A stretch of 64,000 nucleotides of DNA from Bacteroidales bacterium (GCA_017531225.1 JAFXLL010000005.1:98657-162656); one strand, 5' to 3'. Counted from the stretch's first letter, positions 42,750 through 50,983 are shown. Numbers and translations: made by a program. Notes: generated by a model from the letters alone, not told the origin.

Positions 42750-42850
42750 AATGGTTTATTGCTTTTATCTTTCGACCTCTATCCTCATTTCGCAATCTGT
42801 CCCACCACCCAATATGGAATGACAAAGCGTTACGGTGAAGTTCTTGTCCT

Positions 42851-43468
42851 TTATAGTGCATTTATGGATTTTTGCAGTTCATCCAAAAATCTTGCTCCAT
42901 GTCCGCCGTCCATCTGGACATGGTGGAATTGGAAGGAAACGGGAAGAGTGCTTTTGAACAGCCCTTTGCGATACTTGCCCCACATCACCATCGGGTTGCT
43001 GAACTGATCGGTGTATTGGTTGACGATGCAATCCAATTCCGTTTGTATCATGGCGGAGGTACCGACAACCATGTAGTCTTCGAGAAAAGTGCTCCTGCAT
43101 TCGTTTAGTACTGTCGCGGTCAGTTTCAGATAATCACGGTTGAACTGCTGCAAGTCTTCAGTGAAAGGAATGTCGCAGGAGTTGATACCACCCTTGCTGT
43201 TTTGCACGATGACATTGATGGCGAGCCTATCGTAGCGGAACAGCCGTCCACCTTCGGGAAGCATAAAAAACTCCTCCATTTGGCTCGCTGCCTTGCCGAT
43301 ACACCAACACATCAGCGTGGTGAACTTGATGTCACTCTTTCGGCTGACTTTCACCAATCGATGGACATCCATCGTTTTCACCAAAGTCACCATGGGCATG
43401 GGCGACGACATCCACAGACGGAATGCTTCTGCACGGTTGCTGTCTTGGGGTTGTATCTCTGTCTTCAT
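42851..43468 (-). CDS. Chloramphenicol-acetyltransferase-like protein
   Basis: A 205-aa CatA-fold trimeric acetyltransferase. The catalytic HHVQMDGGH is at 182-190 (H183), and the substrate side has FFMLPEGGRLFRYD. The N-terminal region is normal. Family members include true CATs and many of unknown substrate, so resistance cannot be claimed from sequence alone. Confidence 0.8.
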   Translation of the reverse strand: MKTEIQPQDSNRAEAFRLWMSSPMPMVTLVKTMDVHRLVKVSRKSDIKFTTLMCWCIGKAASQMEEFFMLPEGGRLFRYDRLAINVIVQNSKGGINSCDIPFTEDLQQFNRDYLKLTATVLNECRSTFLEDYMVVGTSAMIQTELDCIVNQYTDQFSNPMVMWGKYRKGLFKSTLPVSFQFHHVQMDGGHGARFLDELQKSINAL

Positions 43469-43486
43469 ATTCTTTATTCTATGTTT

Positions 43487-43810
43487 TTATCCCACGATTT
43501 TAAGTCCGACAATAGATAGAATCAATGTGCTGAGGAAAAACACCCGCCAGAAAGTGGCCGGTTCATGAAAGACAAAGATACCCAACAGCACTGCTCCGAC
43601 GGCTCCGATACCTGTCCAGACGGGATAGGCAACACCAATAGGAATGGTCTGCGTGGCTTTCGCCAAAAGCACGGCACTCAGCACATAGAGCACGGCAAAA
43701 CCCGAAATCCATAGCCAATATTCTGTGCCCACTGTGAGTTTGGTTTTGCCGAGGCAGAAAGCGAAGCCTGTCTCACAGAGGCCCGCTATGATAAGGATGA
43801 TCCAGTTCAT
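43487..43810 (-). CDS. SMR-family small multidrug/guanidinium transporter
   Basis: A 107-aa, four-helix protein of the SMR/SugE type. The essential Glu is E13 in AGLCETGFAF, and the WLWISGFAVLYVLSAVLLAKAT and GVAYPVWTGIGAVG helices match the family. It exports cationic compounds or guanidinium as a dimer. The start at 43810 removes 35 upstream codons that overlap the neighbouring gene. Confidence 0.85.
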   Translation of the reverse strand: MNWIILIIAGLCETGFAFCLGKTKLTVGTEYWLWISGFAVLYVLSAVLLAKATQTIPIGVAYPVWTGIGAVGAVLLGIFVFHEPATFWRVFFLSTLILSIVGLKIVG

Positions 43811-43820
43811 AAGTGCCAAT

Positions 43821-44480
43821 TTATTTGCAATGTTTAACGAAGCATAAGAATATGGCCAAACTATCCGGGTCTGTCCTGAACATGTACTCGGGATGCCATT
43901 GGACGGCCCAGACAAAACGCTTGCCTGCCATTTGTACCGCTTCGATGATGCCGTCAGGAGCGACAGCCATAGCTACCAAATCACTGCCGAGCTCTTTAGC
44001 GGCTTGGTGATGCAGCGTGTTCACCTCAAGGTTGTCTTTGCCAATAAGCGTACTGAGGTCACCGCTCAACATGACTTTATGCGTTGGGGTACCATAAGGT
44101 TTGCCTTGTCGGTGGACAATCTCCGAAGGATGCTGAGAGGGGAGGTCCTGCCAAAGCGTACCGCCCAAAAACACATTGATGAATTGAAGGCCACGACAGA
44201 TTCCGAGTATGGCCTTGTCGGACTGCAGGGCTTTCGACAGAACAAGTGTCTCCAATGCGTCACGTTCCGGACACGAACCGACATCCTGACCGCCCGTAAA
44301 CAGGAATCCGTCGCAGGTCTCTATGATACGGTCTGCGTCCGCTTTGCTCATTTCAAGAGGCAAAACGATGGGGATACCGCCAGCAGCCCTGATGCCGTCC
44401 AGATAATCCGGCAGCATCCAAATACTTTTGCGCTCCGCATCCCAAAGTGGCGTGACGCCGATAATCGGTGATTGTTTCAT
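43821..44480 (-). CDS. Class I glutamine amidotransferase-like hydrolase (PuuD type)
   Basis: A 219-aa protein of the gamma-glutamyl-GABA hydrolase group. The nucleophile C95 is in ILGICRGLQF, and the catalytic His/Glu are in VQWHPEYMF. FTGGQDVGSCPERD is the oxyanion region. It cleaves gamma-glutamyl amides, possibly glutathione- or polyamine-derived. It overlaps the MmcQ gene by 4 bp. Confidence 0.85.
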   Translation of the reverse strand: MKQSPIIGVTPLWDAERKSIWMLPDYLDGIRAAGGIPIVLPLEMSKADADRIIETCDGFLFTGGQDVGSCPERDALETLVLSKALQSDKAILGICRGLQFINVFLGGTLWQDLPSQHPSEIVHRQGKPYGTPTHKVMLSGDLSTLIGKDNLEVNTLHHQAAKELGSDLVAMAVAPDGIIEAVQMAGKRFVWAVQWHPEYMFRTDPDSLAIFLCFVKHCK

Positions 44481-44821
44481 TTCTTCTTGTTTTTGGTTCG
44501 AACAATCTCGTAGGAATTGGCAACCAACTCTTTCAACAGTTCGGTTTCAATGACTTGCACTTCCAAACCTATCCAATACTTGGCGTTGAAGTGGTTGTCG
44601 GGAGGACATATCCCTTTGGTGTTTTCCAGAAGCTCAGGGATGCGCTCGGCTTGGCATTTCACGATGACAGTCTTAAAGTCGTCTATGTCGCAATAACAAA
44701 ACGTGTGGCCGTTGACATAAAAGGCCAGCACCGAGTCGCCTCCAGGCATCTTGGCGAAGGGCAACTTTTCCTCAACATCGCCTAATGAAAGGCAGTATTC
44801 ACGAAAGTCTTCGATATTCAT
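44477..44821 (-). CDS. MmcQ/YjbR-family protein
   Basis: A 114-aa CyaY-like-fold protein with the family segments MNIEDFREYCLSLGDVEEKL and WIGLEVQVIETELLKELVANSYEIV. The 39 bp encoding VQVIETELLKE recur at the end of the phosphatase gene (16911-16949). Proteins of this family are usually described as DNA-binding-like, but their role is unproven. A CAAAAATA (minus-strand TATTTTTG) lies just upstream at 44827-44834. Confidence 0.8.
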   Translation of the reverse strand: MNIEDFREYCLSLGDVEEKLPFAKMPGGDSVLAFYVNGHTFCYCDIDDFKTVIVKCQAERIPELLENTKGICPPDNHFNAKYWIGLEVQVIETELLKELVANSYEIVRTKNKKK

Positions 44822-45003
44822 GAGTGCAAAAATACAAAAAATATTTGTCACAATTATAAACAGATGATGAAACCTCGTTAAAATCAATTCGTTATTGCTG
44901 TTTTTTTCTCTTTAAAAAGGTCATTTTTAATGCGATAATGCCTTAAATAAAAGCAGTTTTCCTTTATATATAAGTGAATGACTAAATAAAGGTATTATCC
45001 AAT

Positions 45004-46266
45004 ATGAAAACTAATACGGCCACATTAAGAATTATGATGTTGGAGCAACCCAACAAACAGGGATTATATCCCATCGTCATCCGTGCCCAATGGAATGGAC
45101 GGGCAGAAAGACGTACTGGTATCGCCATTCCGAAGAGTGCATGGGCGGAAAAGACCTCGACTATCAAACCGACCTATCCCAACGCCCAACAACTCAACAT
45201 TACCATTCAGAGAATGTATAACGAGGTAATGCAACGCAAAGTGGAACTTGAAATGCATGGAAACCTCGAATCCGCCAAAGACCTCTTCGTGCATCATTCC
45301 GCAAAGAAATCAACCCTCGATTACCGCACGTTAAAGGATGAAATACAGATTAAACGGGATTCCTCCTATGGTACCCGCAAAACGTATGACGTTGCATATA
45401 ACGCCATCTGTGAGTTTCTCGGGGTTAAGGACTTCGATGTTACCGTATTGGATGCGGACAAATGCCGTTCCTTCGGTAAATACCTGCAACGGAAGGGACT
45501 GAAAAACGGCACAATATTCAATTATATGAGCAGTATCTGCTCTGTATGGCATTATGCAATAAAGGAAGGGCTTGTTTTGGCAAACCTATACCCGTTCGAT
45601 ACCTTCAACTATCGTGTTGCATATCGCACAGAAGTGACGAAGAAGGCAATCTCAAAGGAGGATTTCTACAACATTGAGGACATACTTTTCGACAAAGTAA
45701 TGGAACAACACGACGACCTTTCCAAGTTTTCCAATGTGAAAACCGATGAATTTGCATTGGCGATGTATGTCCTCGGATACCATTTCGGTGGCCTCGCCTT
45801 CGTGGATATGTCCAATCTTCGCAAAAACCAACTCACGATAAAGGAAGAGCATCACGAAACGATTTACGTTTTCAAAGATGTATACCGCCAAAAGACCAAT
45901 CAGCCTGTCCCGATTGCATTGTCTGGAAACATTGTCGTAAACAAATTACTTAAATGGTATATGTCACAACCTGGGGAATACCTTTTCCCCATCAATGACC
46001 ATACAGGCACCCCGAAGGAGCAACATTTGAGAATGAATAGTGTGGAGAAGTCCCTCAACGCCCATCTTCGCAATGTCACAGGACTGGATATTACCTACTA
46101 TTCGTGCCGTCACGGGTATGCCACACATTACCTTAACTGCGAAGGCTCTAACCCGATACATCTTGCCACGATGATGGGGCGTTCTGTCAATGGCATATTC
46201 CGTTATGTGAAAACCATCCAGACCGAGGACGAGATATTAAAAGAAAGGAAACGTATGGGATTGTAG
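45004..46266 (+). CDS. Tyrosine site-specific recombinase (Bacteroidetes integrase type)
   Basis: A 420-aa integrase. It has an Arm-type N-terminal domain (KQGLYPIVIRAQWNGRAERRTGI), a SAM-like core (about 105-200), and a catalytic domain. The box YHFGGLAFVDM (about 263-273) aligns with the usual RG-x2-FVDM, with a glycine where the first catalytic Arg is expected. The RH of YYSCRHGYATHYLN and Tyr of GIFRYVKTI remain. It heads the AT-rich island that runs to about 54.8 kb and probably catalysed its entry. Att sites were not recognised. Confidence 0.75.
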   Translation: MKTNTATLRIMMLEQPNKQGLYPIVIRAQWNGRAERRTGIAIPKSAWAEKTSTIKPTYPNAQQLNITIQRMYNEVMQRKVELEMHGNLESAKDLFVHHSAKKSTLDYRTLKDEIQIKRDSSYGTRKTYDVAYNAICEFLGVKDFDVTVLDADKCRSFGKYLQRKGLKNGTIFNYMSSICSVWHYAIKEGLVLANLYPFDTFNYRVAYRTEVTKKAISKEDFYNIEDILFDKVMEQHDDLSKFSNVKTDEFALAMYVLGYHFGGLAFVDMSNLRKNQLTIKEEHHETIYVFKDVYRQKTNQPVPIALSGNIVVNKLLKWYMSQPGEYLFPINDHTGTPKEQHLRMNSVEKSLNAHLRNVTGLDITYYSCRHGYATHYLNCEGSNPIHLATMMGRSVNGIFRYVKTIQTEDEILKERKRMGL

Positions 46267-46308
46267 TCCTCAAATATCCTTTTATTGCAAGGTTATTTGC
46301 GATATAAC

Positions 46309-46364
46309 AGGAGTTCTCCTATTCCTTTGGCAATTTGCAAGGGTAACAGGAGAACTCCTTTTAA
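46309..46364 (+). terminator. Integrase terminator
   Basis: AGGAGTTCTCCT (46309-46320) and its reverse complement AGGAGAACTCCT (46348-46359) form a hairpin followed by TTTTAATTT, 43 bp after the integrase stop. Confidence 0.55.
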
Positions 46365-46410
46365 TTTGGATTTATTGATGATGCTTTCAGTTTTACCATT
46401 TCATCACCTA

Positions 46411-46704
46411 TCATCCAAAGTATTCCACCAAACCAAATATGGCGAGGGTAAGGAAAAAGAATTGGATGGCATAACCTATTGCGGTCATAAAGCGACTGCC
46501 AGCCAAATTCATACTACTCTTAATCCAAAACCAACGAGGCGGCACCGTGTCTGCCCAACCGACAATGCCAACTACAAGACCGAGGATTGCACTCAATGCA
46601 CCCACAACAAGCGATGCAGGAGAGGGGTCTTCCAGTAGATACAGTCCACCGAGTATTATTGCTATTGGACTAATGAATTGGAATATCCAAAGGAATAGTG
46701 CCAT
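46411..46704 (-). CDS. Small membrane protein, last gene of island operon (97 aa)
   Basis: A 97-aa protein with about three hydrophobic segments: ALFLWIFQFISPIAIILGGLYL, SLVVGALSAILGLVVGIVG and AIGYAIQFFFLTLAIFGL. It likely sits in the inner membrane. It is 3 bp from the coiled-coil gene at 46708 on the same strand, at the distal end of the minus-strand gene set that leads back to the nuclease gene. Function unknown. Confidence 0.6.
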   Translation of the reverse strand: MALFLWIFQFISPIAIILGGLYLLEDPSPASLVVGALSAILGLVVGIVGWADTVPPRWFWIKSSMNLAGSRFMTAIGYAIQFFFLTLAIFGLVEYFG

Positions 46705-46707
46705 ATA

Positions 46708-46968
46708 CTACTTTCTCTTTGCTCTTTCACGTTCTCGTTTGAGACTTTCCTTTGCGCTCTCTATTTGGCGTTTAAGGTTCTCGATATTGCGGTCGTGACT
46801 GGCAGCATGGTCAATCTTTTGTTTGCGGTAACTGGCTTTACTGCTTGGAGAACTGGCACTCTTTATATATGCAGCATATCGCTCATTGTCCTTCTTTTTT
46901 GCTTCTCGTTCCTTGGTCACTTGAGAACGTAAGTCAATAAGGCGTTTGCGGTAATATTCTACAGACAT
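46708..46968 (-). CDS. Coiled-coil protein with SASS-SKASYRKQK motif
   Basis: An 86-aa, strongly basic coiled-coil protein. MSVEYYRKRLIDLRSQVTKE opens it, IKSASSPSSKASYRKQKIDHA lies at about 36-56, and the end is Arg/Lys-rich. The SASS...SKASYRKQKI segment recurs in N-terminal regions of several Bacteroidetes proteins, some defence-related. It may tie other island proteins to a scaffold. Start at 46968 because upstream codons match no family. Confidence 0.5.
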   Translation of the reverse strand: MSVEYYRKRLIDLRSQVTKEREAKKKDNERYAAYIKSASSPSSKASYRKQKIDHAASHDRNIENLKRQIESAKESLKRERERAKRK

Positions 46969-47029
46969 AATAATGTTTAATTGGAATCTGGTGGCAGGGA
47001 GACCTGCCACCAGATTGGTTTATACCGTT

Positions 47030-47377
47030 TTACTTGGCATATTTGGATTTAAGGGCATCCATATCGGCTTTTCGAGCCATTTTCGGAATGTCGGGCAGTT
47101 TGGCAAGGGTCATTTCATCGAGAGCCAATACATGGTCATCGCAAGATGCAACTTGAACTTTCAATCCAAAGTTAGTCATCATGTCCTTCTCGAAACCACC
47201 AACCGTCTTACTTCCACGGCATTCATAACTGCCTGTCTTTGTTGCAACCTCACTTACTTTCTCATCACCAGTAAGGCGTTTCTTTCCTTGATACACACGC
47301 AGAGTACCACCGAACTCATCTTTGAACCTCTTACAGAGGGTTGACACCAAAAGGCGTCCGTCAACTTTGATTTCCAT
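47030..47377 (-). CDS. Small conserved island protein (115 aa)
   Basis: A 115-aa protein: MEIKVDGRLLVSTLCKRF, then LRVYQGKKRLTGDEKVSEVATK and a second half LKVQVASCDDHVLALDEMTLAKLPD. The opening strand-helix-strand pattern loosely recalls a beta-grasp fold, but this is not established. Start at 47377, 7 bp after the preceding gene. It probably acts in the same unit as the 66-aa neighbour and the OmpA-domain protein. Confidence 0.55.
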   Translation of the reverse strand: MEIKVDGRLLVSTLCKRFKDEFGGTLRVYQGKKRLTGDEKVSEVATKTGSYECRGSKTVGGFEKDMMTNFGLKVQVASCDDHVLALDEMTLAKLPDIPKMARKADMDALKSKYAK

Positions 47378-47384
47378 TGCATTG

Positions 47385-47585
47385 CTATTTATTGTTGATG
47401 AAATCAATAAGTTTTGCTCCGAGTTGTCTTGTATTCCATTCGGGATTAACCTCGAATCCCTCTTTCTCTGCCACCTCACGAAGAGCACCTTTAACATTGT
47501 CGTAAACACGGTAAACTTCGATACCGCCACTTTCGAGTACACCAATCATATACTCGCCACTGATTGCTGATTTTTTGTAAGCCAT
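47385..47585 (-). CDS. Small conserved island protein (66 aa)
   Basis: A 66-aa protein: MAYKKSAISGEYMIGVL, then GGIEVYRVYDNVKGALREVA, and the end TRQLGAKLIDFINNK. It looks like a complete small globular protein; I do not recognise the family but such 65-70-aa proteins commonly accompany the 115-aa type in Bacteroidetes. Directly upstream of the 115-aa gene. Confidence 0.55.
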   Translation of the reverse strand: MAYKKSAISGEYMIGVLESGGIEVYRVYDNVKGALREVAEKEGFEVNPEWNTRQLGAKLIDFINNK

Positions 47586-47604
47586 AATAATTGATATTAA
47601 ATGA

Positions 47605-47871
47605 TTATTTGAAAAGTCTTTTGATTTTGTTTTTTAGACTGCCTTTAGCCTTGCGGGCTTTTGCCATACGGGCGGCAGCTTCCTTGCCTTCTTTGGTTCG
47701 TTTGTCCAACTTGCCGTCGGCTCTGCGTTTGGCTCCACTACTCTTTTTAATGGTAGGTTTCTTGGATGCTTTTTTCTGTGCTTCACGTGCCTTGCGGGCG
47801 CGCTCTACCATCTCTTTGTATTCCTTGGTCCTCTTGTCGACCTTGCCAGAGGCTGTTCTCTGTATTGCCAT
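47605..47871 (-). CDS. Lys-rich protein with internal duplication (88 aa)
   Basis: An 88-aa highly basic protein made of two related repeats: RTASGKVDKRTKEYKEMVER (5-24) and RRADGKLDKRTKEGKEAAAR (48-67), each followed by AR-KAR-type helix. Its charge fits nucleic-acid binding. It lies between the 66-aa and TerB-like genes in the same direction. Confidence 0.6.
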   Translation of the reverse strand: MAIQRTASGKVDKRTKEYKEMVERARKAREAQKKASKKPTIKKSSGAKRRADGKLDKRTKEGKEAAARMAKARKAKGSLKNKIKRLFK

Positions 47872-47895
47872 AACTATTTATTTTTTTGAGGGTTA

Positions 47896-48318
47896 TTATT
47901 CAGCCGAAGTGTTTTCACCTTCGACAATTAGGTCTTCCTCTTCGTTTACAAACTCGTCGAGGATTGTGTTGGCTCTTTCTTCATCCACGCCAAGTATTTC
48001 GGCAAAGGCAATAAAGTTATCAACTTCGTCTTGCGATAGTACGGCATTGGCGCACAACATGTGCAGACAGAGTGTCAACACTCCTTCCTCTTCACCTTTG
48101 AAGACGTGTTTGGCGGCTTTTTCCAGATGATCGTTGATTTCTTCCTCGGTCATGTTTTCCGTAGCCTTAATTTCCTTTTCGACTACGACTGGAATTGTGG
48201 GTAACTCCATGTCCTCTGCAAGGTCAAAAAGATATGCCTTTTCGGACTCATCGTATTCGCCATCCGCCCATACCGCTGCGGCTAAAAATGCGGCAAATGT
48301 TCTGTGGTCTGTTTTCAT
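47896..48318 (-). CDS. TerB-like acidic protein (140 aa)
   Basis: A 140-aa, strongly acidic protein resembling the TerB/DUF533 group: FAAFLAAAVWADGEYDESEKAYLF is the typical metal-binding first helix pair, and LSQDEVDNFIAFAEILGVDEERA the second. TerB-like proteins bind metal ions and occur in bacterial stress and defence complexes. It directly follows the OmpA-domain gene (21 bp gap), so they are probably co-expressed. Confidence 0.6.
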   Translation of the reverse strand: MKTDHRTFAAFLAAAVWADGEYDESEKAYLFDLAEDMELPTIPVVVEKEIKATENMTEEEINDHLEKAAKHVFKGEEEGVLTLCLHMLCANAVLSQDEVDNFIAFAEILGVDEERANTILDEFVNEEEDLIVEGENTSAE

Positions 48319-48339
48319 AAGATTGTATATTTGTTTAGA

Positions 48340-49272
48340 TTATTGAATGATTTCGAACTCTGTACGGCGATTCTCTGGTGACATTGGATTATCGGCGTTC
48401 TTAGGTTTGCTGCTACCGAAACCGACAGCCTCCAGACGACTGGCATCAATGCCACCATGCTCAATAAGGAATGTAACAGCAGCCTGTGCGCGAGCTTCTG
48501 AAAGTTTTTGATTCAAATCGGCATTGCCTTCAGCACTTGTATGGCCTTCAATACGCAAACGCATTTCAGGATAGCGGTTCATCAATTTGGCGAGGTCATG
48601 AAGCACAAACTTAGCATCTTCATTTAAAACAGCCTTGCCTTGCTCGAATTGTGCAGCGTTAAAATTCTCCTCAATTGCCTCTAATTGCTGCAAATAAACA
48701 GTATCGGTGACAGTGATGATTTTTTCGACTTCGACCACCTTTTCCACTTCAACTATTTTCTCATTAGGCTTCGGGCGGCAAAGCAATGCTATGATAAGTC
48801 CCACAACAACCACACCGATAATTGCCCACACCCACCACGGAATGCTTTTTTTCACTTCACGTTTAGGAGGCACATATCCATTAAGATACTCCAATCTGAA
48901 AGACCCTTTTTGGCCAATTCCTTTTTCTGCGGCTTCAAATTGGGCAATTTCAATTCCATACTGCAATGCATGACTTACCAAACGTTCAAAACTTGGTTTA
49001 GTCCACATTTTCACAACGGCAACCTTTGAGCCATCGCCCATTGTGAGTAGTTCATCTTCTTTTTGGAAGAAACCATCCCAGTTGGCATCGGTGCCTTTTT
49101 CCCCAGCCTTGACGAAGTTTTTCTTAACGCCGCTGTCGGGATTTAATTCATCTGGAAATGCCTTTTTAAGGTCATCCATAGTGGCTTGTGGATACATCAC
49201 CATGTAGGCGTGCATTATGCCCAGAGCCGTGCGGTTCTGTGCCTTGCCATAAACTCTTACTTTGTTTGCCAT
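48340..49272 (-). CDS. Membrane-anchored OmpA-domain protein with novel N-terminal domain
   Basis: A 310-aa protein. Residues about 1-135 form a soluble domain of unknown fold (KVRVYGKAQNRTALGIMHAY; GSKVAVVKMWTKPSFERLV). A single membrane helix is at 146-164 (WWVWAIIGVVVVGLIIALL), then a VEVEK repeat stretch (174-186). Residues about 205-310 are an OmpA/peptidoglycan-binding domain (GHTSAEGNADLNQKLSEARA). No signal peptide, so the N-domain stays in the cytoplasm and the OmpA domain lies in the periplasm. It may link a cytosolic sensor to the cell wall. Confidence 0.75.
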   Translation of the reverse strand: MANKVRVYGKAQNRTALGIMHAYMVMYPQATMDDLKKAFPDELNPDSGVKKNFVKAGEKGTDANWDGFFQKEDELLTMGDGSKVAVVKMWTKPSFERLVSHALQYGIEIAQFEAAEKGIGQKGSFRLEYLNGYVPPKREVKKSIPWWVWAIIGVVVVGLIIALLCRPKPNEKIVEVEKVVEVEKIITVTDTVYLQQLEAIEENFNAAQFEQGKAVLNEDAKFVLHDLAKLMNRYPEMRLRIEGHTSAEGNADLNQKLSEARAQAAVTFLIEHGGIDASRLEAVGFGSSKPKNADNPMSPENRRTEFEIIQ

Positions 49273-49289
49273 TTATTTTATGTTTTAGA

Positions 49290-49949
49290 TTAAATTTCCA
49301 CAATACAGTAATAAAACTCAACGTTCTCATATACATTCTTATTCCAAGAGATGATATAGTTGTTGTCAAGTTCAAAATTAGGGTGTGTCTTGGCACAGGT
49401 GCTGTTTGGTAGTTGCCAGTGTCTTACTGTGTCATGCAAACCTTCTTCCATACTGAATTTATAATTGTTGGAAGTGCTTTTCCCCTTATTTAGATATTGG
49501 TTGTCATTGGTGACAAACACTGCCAATCCGTTCTTAACAGCATGGAAACGGCGACGTACAAGTTCCACACGGCGTACATCTTTCCAAAAATCGTACATTC
49601 CAAGGTCTTGCGCACCTTGGTTTTTTAACACATCGATTGACTTTTCAAGATTCTCATCGAAACGCAACAGTTGTTTGCTATGCTTTTTAGTCTTGTATTT
49701 CAATTCAACTGGTAAGTATTCGGCATTTTTGCAAACCAGTATGTCCAATTTCAGTTCGCTCTTCCAAACATAGTTATCCAACTCTTCATGTGGCACAAAG
49801 TATTCAACATCCACATCGTCATAATGACCACTGCGAATAAGATGCAGTGCGAGATGCATCTGGAAGTCTCTCTCGTTGAAGAGCAGTTCTCCGTTGCTTT
49901 GGGCAAGGTACTGCATAATGTCTCTTTTTGTCGTATCTATTAGTCTCAT
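49290..49949 (-). CDS. PD-(D/E)xK-type nuclease protein
   Basis: A 219-aa protein. LKLDILV (D69) then YLPVELKYK (E82, K84) gives the D...ExK triad of the PD-(D/E)xK nuclease fold; NERDFQMHLALHLI and the mid-region QLLRFDENLEKSIDVL are similar to uncharacterised restriction-like proteins. It leads the island's minus-strand gene set, 18 bp from the OmpA-domain gene. Upstream lies a long structured hairpin (49998-50110) that would be in its leader. The start at 49949 leaves the upstream codons as leader. Confidence 0.65.
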   Translation of the reverse strand: MRLIDTTKRDIMQYLAQSNGELLFNERDFQMHLALHLIRSGHYDDVDVEYFVPHEELDNYVWKSELKLDILVCKNAEYLPVELKYKTKKHSKQLLRFDENLEKSIDVLKNQGAQDLGMYDFWKDVRRVELVRRRFHAVKNGLAVFVTNDNQYLNKGKSTSNNYKFSMEEGLHDTVRHWQLPNSTCAKTHPNFELDNNYIISWNKNVYENVEFYYCIVEI

Positions 49950-49997
49950 CTTTTGTTTCAGTGGATATAAAAAAAGAACCGCGAACATTTCTTTTGT

Positions 49998-50110
49998 CAT
50001 ATCCGAGGTTCTGCAATACCTATGCTACTACAAAGAAAGCTCACGGTTTCCCGTAAGCATTCCTACTTCTTTGCGTAGCATATTGTGGAAATTTGCAGAT
50101 TTCGGATATG
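49998..50110. ncRNA. 113-nt multi-stem hairpin, possible structured RNA or operator
   Basis: Four nested stems: CATATCCGA (49998-50006) with TCGGATATG (50102-50110); CTGCA (50011-50015) with TGCAG (50094-50098); TATGCTAC (50021-50028) with GTAGCATA (50075-50082); CAAAGAA (50031-50037) with TTCTTTG (50067-50073). A terminal ACGG/CCGT loop lies at 50043-50054. It may be an RNA in the leader of the nuclease operon or a cruciform DNA site. Confidence 0.65.
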
Positions 50111-50467
50111 CGTCAGATAGCAAAAATGCTTTATTTAGATTAATTTATTTCTTTTTTATTATGCCATATATTTTGCGTTTTAATGTGAGGGTACAAAAAT
50201 ATGCATTTTTTCTGATACTGACAAACTTTTTTGATGTATAATTATAAATCATTGAAAATCAATGTTATAAATCATACATTCTCCAACACTCAAAGTCTTA
50301 ATATGCCTACAATTGCCATTTCGATGGAGGATTGATTCACATTTTCAGTCTCATGAACACCCACTTTGGCACTTGACACTAATATACATTTTTGCCACTT
50401 AACTTTTGAGGGGTTTCATTTATACATATGTGTAAAAGAAACAATAATCCATCAAAATATCAAAGTT
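50111..50467. other. Intergenic, AT-rich, no gene seen
   Basis: 357 bp separating the divergent nuclease and 145-aa genes. It contains several short AT-rich tracts and TTTGATG/TTTAATG-type motifs, but no feature beyond the hairpin at its left edge can be assigned with confidence. Confidence 0.5.
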
Positions 50468-50905
50468 ATGGCAAACACAATCAATTCCCACCCCAACCCC
50501 ATCTTTCAATTCACCGAATTGACCCCGAAAAAGTATGAAATGATGCCCGAAAAAGGTCTATACCTACTTCGATGCAAACTGCCCGAGGATGATTGGGCGT
50601 GTATTTGCAAAGGGGATATGAAGGATGAATTATCCAAACAGATACACCATTACGGCATCGGGAATTGGGGCAAGGACAGCGGATTTCATTTCTATTCCGT
50701 TGCGGTGACCGAAAACTTCAAAGAAGGAAATGGAGTATCTCCCCTTTTCATTCTCCATATGCTGTATTGCGGAGAAGGGAGAACCGAATTAGAGAAACAA
50801 CGACAGGAGACTACCCCATATAAGAAACCCAATGTATGTATCAGGGACGGGAGAAACCGTGATTATCCCCTCCAAAATAAAAAATCGCATTTGCTTGCCG
50901 TATAA
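50468..50905 (+). CDS. Unknown island protein (145 aa)
   Basis: A 145-aa protein: MANTINSHPNPIFQFTELT, KGLYLLRCKLPEDDWACICKGDM, HYGIGNWGKDSGFHFYSVAV. No family recognised. It stands alone, divergent from the nuclease operon, and is followed by a bidirectional terminator hairpin. Confidence 0.5.
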   Translation: MANTINSHPNPIFQFTELTPKKYEMMPEKGLYLLRCKLPEDDWACICKGDMKDELSKQIHHYGIGNWGKDSGFHFYSVAVTENFKEGNGVSPLFILHMLYCGEGRTELEKQRQETTPYKKPNVCIRDGRNRDYPLQNKKSHLLAV

Positions 50906-50983
50906 TGCGAGTTCTCAAACAAACCTTACATACTGCAAGGTAATATAGAGTTCGCATGGTAAACGGCAAATAAATGCGCAAAT

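Noticed and set aside
42851-43810. Antibiotic-resistance interpretation of CAT-like and SMR genes
   Set aside because: Both families have many members with other substrates; nothing in the context (no transposon or integron) supports a resistance cassette.
44822-45003. Search for an attachment site beside the integrase
   Set aside because: No tRNA gene and no direct repeat shared convincingly with the 54685-54899 end was found by eye; only short AT-rich matches.
48340-49272. Zorya-type system
   Set aside because: The OmpA-domain protein recalls ZorB but has only one membrane helix and a large N-domain, and no MotA-like ZorA, ZorC or ZorD is present.
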